DNA from: Atriophallophorus winterbourni
Lineage: Eukaryota; Platyhelminthes; Trematoda; Plagiorchiida; Microphallidae
Length of the DNA stretch: 64,000 nucleotides
Assembly: GCA_013407085.1 (NCBI GenBank)
Contig: JACCGJ010005201.1
Span: 93,442-157,441, forward strand
Direction: 5' to 3'
Every line of letters begins with the position of its first letter. The first letter of the stretch is position 1. The translations under genes and the position numbers were made by a program. Under the pieces are notes generated by a model. That model was not told the origin of the DNA. It searched no databases and saw nothing but the letters and a program-made list of their open reading frames with translations. Below are positions 61,690-64,000 of this stretch, piece by piece.

Positions 61690-63200
61690 AAATATTTGAA
61701 ACCGATTGGGAATTCATAGTTATGAAAATAAGAGGGATTAGTGATCACTAAGGCAGGCAACCGTGATTCTTTTTAAAAGTGATTACAGGAATAAAGCAGA
61801 GTCGCACCTTGCTGAGGGCCTGTATCAGTCTATTGACAACCGTCGAGTTACGACAATTGTGAATAAACGTAAGAGGCTTGCTTCAAGATACGTGCAAAGA
61901 TTTAGGGAAAATCTTGGTCAAGGTTTATGGTTCATGCTCTACCTAAAATCTGTTCAGACCCGCAGGATCTTTGAACTTCTTAAGATACATAAGGCAGGCC
62001 TCACTTGAGGCTTTGGATCGCACCAACACAAGAATTGGCTAAGCACCTCGCCCAGCTGTTGATGCTGCTCGTTAGTAACATGAATTCTTTCATTAAGAAG
62101 TATGATTTCGTTCGTCGCTTAAGTGCCGTAACAATTGAAGAGAATGAGATGATGTTTAACTTTTATGTAAGCGCCTTGTTCACGAATGTTTACGCTACCG
62201 GCGCATTAGAAGTAGCGAGGAAGTCACTCAACACCGATACGACCTTGAAGGATTGTACAGACTTGAATGTACAACGAAACATCAACGGTGTAGCAATTTA
62301 TTTTTACAAACAAAACGATGTTTTCGCGATGAGGTCACCTATTTACCCAGTGCTAGCGAATATGTGCATGGAGCATTTCAAAGGGATAGCTTTACAAACG
62401 AAGTATTAAAAGCAAAGATATTGCGGCACTATGTCAATTATACATTCGCCATCATAAAGCGCAACAAACTAGAAAAGTTTCACGGTTATCCCAATAATTT
62501 GGATCCACAAATCCAGGTTACAAAAGAAACAGTGCAAAAGCACAATGGCAAGATCAGAACGACGGTATATCGTAGCTAATCGACAACTATGCAGTTTTGG
62601 GGGCACACCTATACGCATCCTAAAAGGGTATTTCAATCCGTAGCGAAATCGCTGTTCTACAAATTTGAACATCTCTGCGGCGACGCAGCCGATAAGAAAA
62701 AAGCTTATCAAGAAGTTCGTCGTCGGCTTTCAGATCATATTTACCGCAAATGTTTAATTAAGCGCTAATTGAATCAAGCTAAATTTACGCAACCAAAACC
62801 CGAAAAAGTTTGGAAAGCTACGGTTTCTCTACGATACGTCGAAAATTCATCCGAACGAATAAGTAGAATTTTGAATAACGCAGGTATTAGAGTAACATAT
62901 AAGAGAGGTAGAACGCTGCATCTCAAAGATAAGAATCCTCCTTTAGGTTGTGCTTCCAACTATATCTACGAAATCAAGTGCCCGGGTGTTTACATTGACC
63001 AAACGTCTAGAGAACCCTGCACTAGGGTAAACGAACACAGGAAACGAGTAGGAATGAGACCCCGCAATCCCAGTGAATATCAATCACTGATTCGGGATTC
63101 GGCCTAGCTGAACACGTGCTAGACACTGGTCACAGGGTAGATCTTGATAACTTGGAACTGACAAGACAGGGTGTGAAATGTTATAGAGAAAGACTTCACG
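61690..63200 (+). mobile_element. Penelope-like element: RT remnant plus GIY-YIG endonuclease
   Basis: RT fragments at 61763-62409: RRIFELLKIHKAGL (Penelope LPKIHK block), AKHLAQLLMLLVSNMNSFIKK, NFYVSALFTNVYATGAL (equivalent to SLFTNIP). Later frames: PVLANMCMEHF (62349). GIY-YIG part at 62937-63107: NYIYEIKCPGVYIDQTSREPCTRVNEHRK, then AEHVLDTGH after a frame change. The YIG glycine is Asp (YID). Many frameshifts; not functional. Confidence 0.85.
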
Positions 63201-63404
63201 CTGATGCAGTTTAAATAACAAAGGCTGGGGCAAATTAGGTGAACAAGGTGGATGGGGCGGATATATCCCCAATATGGCGTTCAGTTCTGCCGCGGATTAG
63301 GAGTAACGTGCATAACCTCTAGTGTGCACACGGATTACGTAAGCAGTGAGTCAGCGGACGCTGTTCGCACCTGCACACAAAATAAACAAATAAGGAATTA
63401 ACGC

Positions 63405-63560
63405 AGCATATAGGTGGTGTGATCAATTGTCTTGCCTGTCTATCTTAGGTCATGAAAATGCTAATTAAACCCGTGGTTTTACGAAGCTTTTGTGTCAGAA
63501 GCGAAATGTTCGCCTTTTAGGCACTTTATGCTTGCCACTCCTTGTATGAAGTTGCCTGTC
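63405..63560 (-). repeat. Penelope-type pLTR-like repeat, minus
   Basis: The minus strand reads aacatttcgcttctgacacaaaagcttcgtaaaacc, then ctaagatagacaggcaagacaattga. The orientation is opposite to the RT body. Confidence 0.55.
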
Positions 63561-63879
63561 GATCTGTCCATTGTACACATCGGTGCTATTTTTGAACTAA
63601 ATTCTATAAATACAATCATTGAAGCTGCACAAAGATAACCTATATTTGTGGTGCATCGAGGCCGAACGAAACGTTCTACCCTTCCTACACCACCTATAAA
63701 ATTATACTTGTCGCATCAAATATCCCTTTTACATATTACTTACTTTTCAGCTTTAGGTAAATATGTCAAACTTTTAGCCGTGCACATGTATAAACAGTGT
63801 CAATTGACCTCGACCTCTTGTGTGTCTTGACTTGACACACGGGATTTTAATAGGCAGTCTAGGGACATGAAAAGTTAGA

Positions 63880-64000
63880 TTTAGTGGTTCGAACGCAACT
63901 CAATGTCGTTCCTCTTCAGATTAATATTCTTGGTTTGACGTAGCTTCTGTGCCAGAAGTGACATTTTACCCCTAGACTGCTTTAATGACAAATCGATCAG
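63880..64000 (-). repeat. Penelope-type pLTR-like core, minus, at the window edge
   Basis: The minus strand reads aaatgtcacttctggcacagaagctacgtcaaaccaag; cut by the window end. Confidence 0.5.

Larger units (their letters stand above)
60968..64000 (+). other. Start of intron 22, with Penelope-like element
   Basis: No further TRPM exon was found to the end of the window. A Penelope-like element and its terminal repeats fill most of it; 63565-63870 shows nothing recognisable. Confidence 0.65.

Noticed and set aside
61690..64000. Next NUDT9H exon (W-E...Y-x-P-x-x-Y-T block or Nudix box)
   Set aside because: I searched the plus frames to the window end; all coding-like stretches belong to the Penelope-like element.

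Overview
The window is a 64-kb piece of an animal genome. Its plus strand carries the middle and C-terminal part of one very long, intron-rich gene, and the introns are full of retroelement debris. The protein is a TRPM-family cation channel: TRPM homology region, six membrane segments, TRP helix, coiled coil and the start of a NUDT9-homology (NUDT9H) region. Four things point to a digenean trematode (liver-fluke type, possibly a fasciolid): the NUDT9H-bearing TRPM typical of the flatworm praziquantel-receptor channel TRPM_PZQ, a 34-bp mini-intron beside multi-kb introns, and fluke-style CR1-like, RTE-like and Penelope-like elements together with hammerhead-type repeats. Species assignment is inference.

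I assembled 22 exons (442..60967). All 21 exon-exon junctions keep the reading frame and all introns are GT-AG. They give 3,597 coding bases, or 1,199 residues (the residue numbers used below). The gene is open at both ends: the N-terminal TRPM homology region lies before base 1, and most of the NUDT9H domain lies after base 64000. Exons 1-11 encode the cytoplasmic homology region and a long low-complexity linker; exons 12-17 the S1-S6 channel core; exon 18 the TRP helix; exon 20 the coiled coil; exon 21 a polyproline linker; exon 22 the entry to NUDT9H.

Intron contents: inverted Penelope-type terminal repeats (1.3-2.3 kb); a Penelope endonuclease relic (9.2-9.4 kb); a LINE tail (12.5-13.0 kb); a degenerate CR1-like LINE (15.5-18.3 kb) ending about 18 bp before exon 8; an LTR-like repeat module (19.8-20.4 and 29.8-30.4 kb); a second CR1-like copy (26.2-27.3 kb); CR1-like fragments on the minus strand (32.8-33.3 and 47.7-49.1 kb); RTE-like copies with (CAA)n tails (34.9, 39.3-41.5 and 56.6-58.6 kb); and a Penelope-like element with RT and GIY-YIG parts (61.0-63.4 kb).

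The most interesting non-coding signal is a dispersed repeat family of about 240 bp that carries a hammerhead ribozyme core with a palindromic stem III (ACCGGT). It occurs as tandem dimers, inverted copies and fold-backs. The most interesting coding signal is the intact ligand and Ca2+ pocket of the channel's voltage-sensor-like domain, with a threonine in S1 where praziquantel response is thought to be decided. No second host gene, tRNA gene, rRNA gene or CRISPR array was found.
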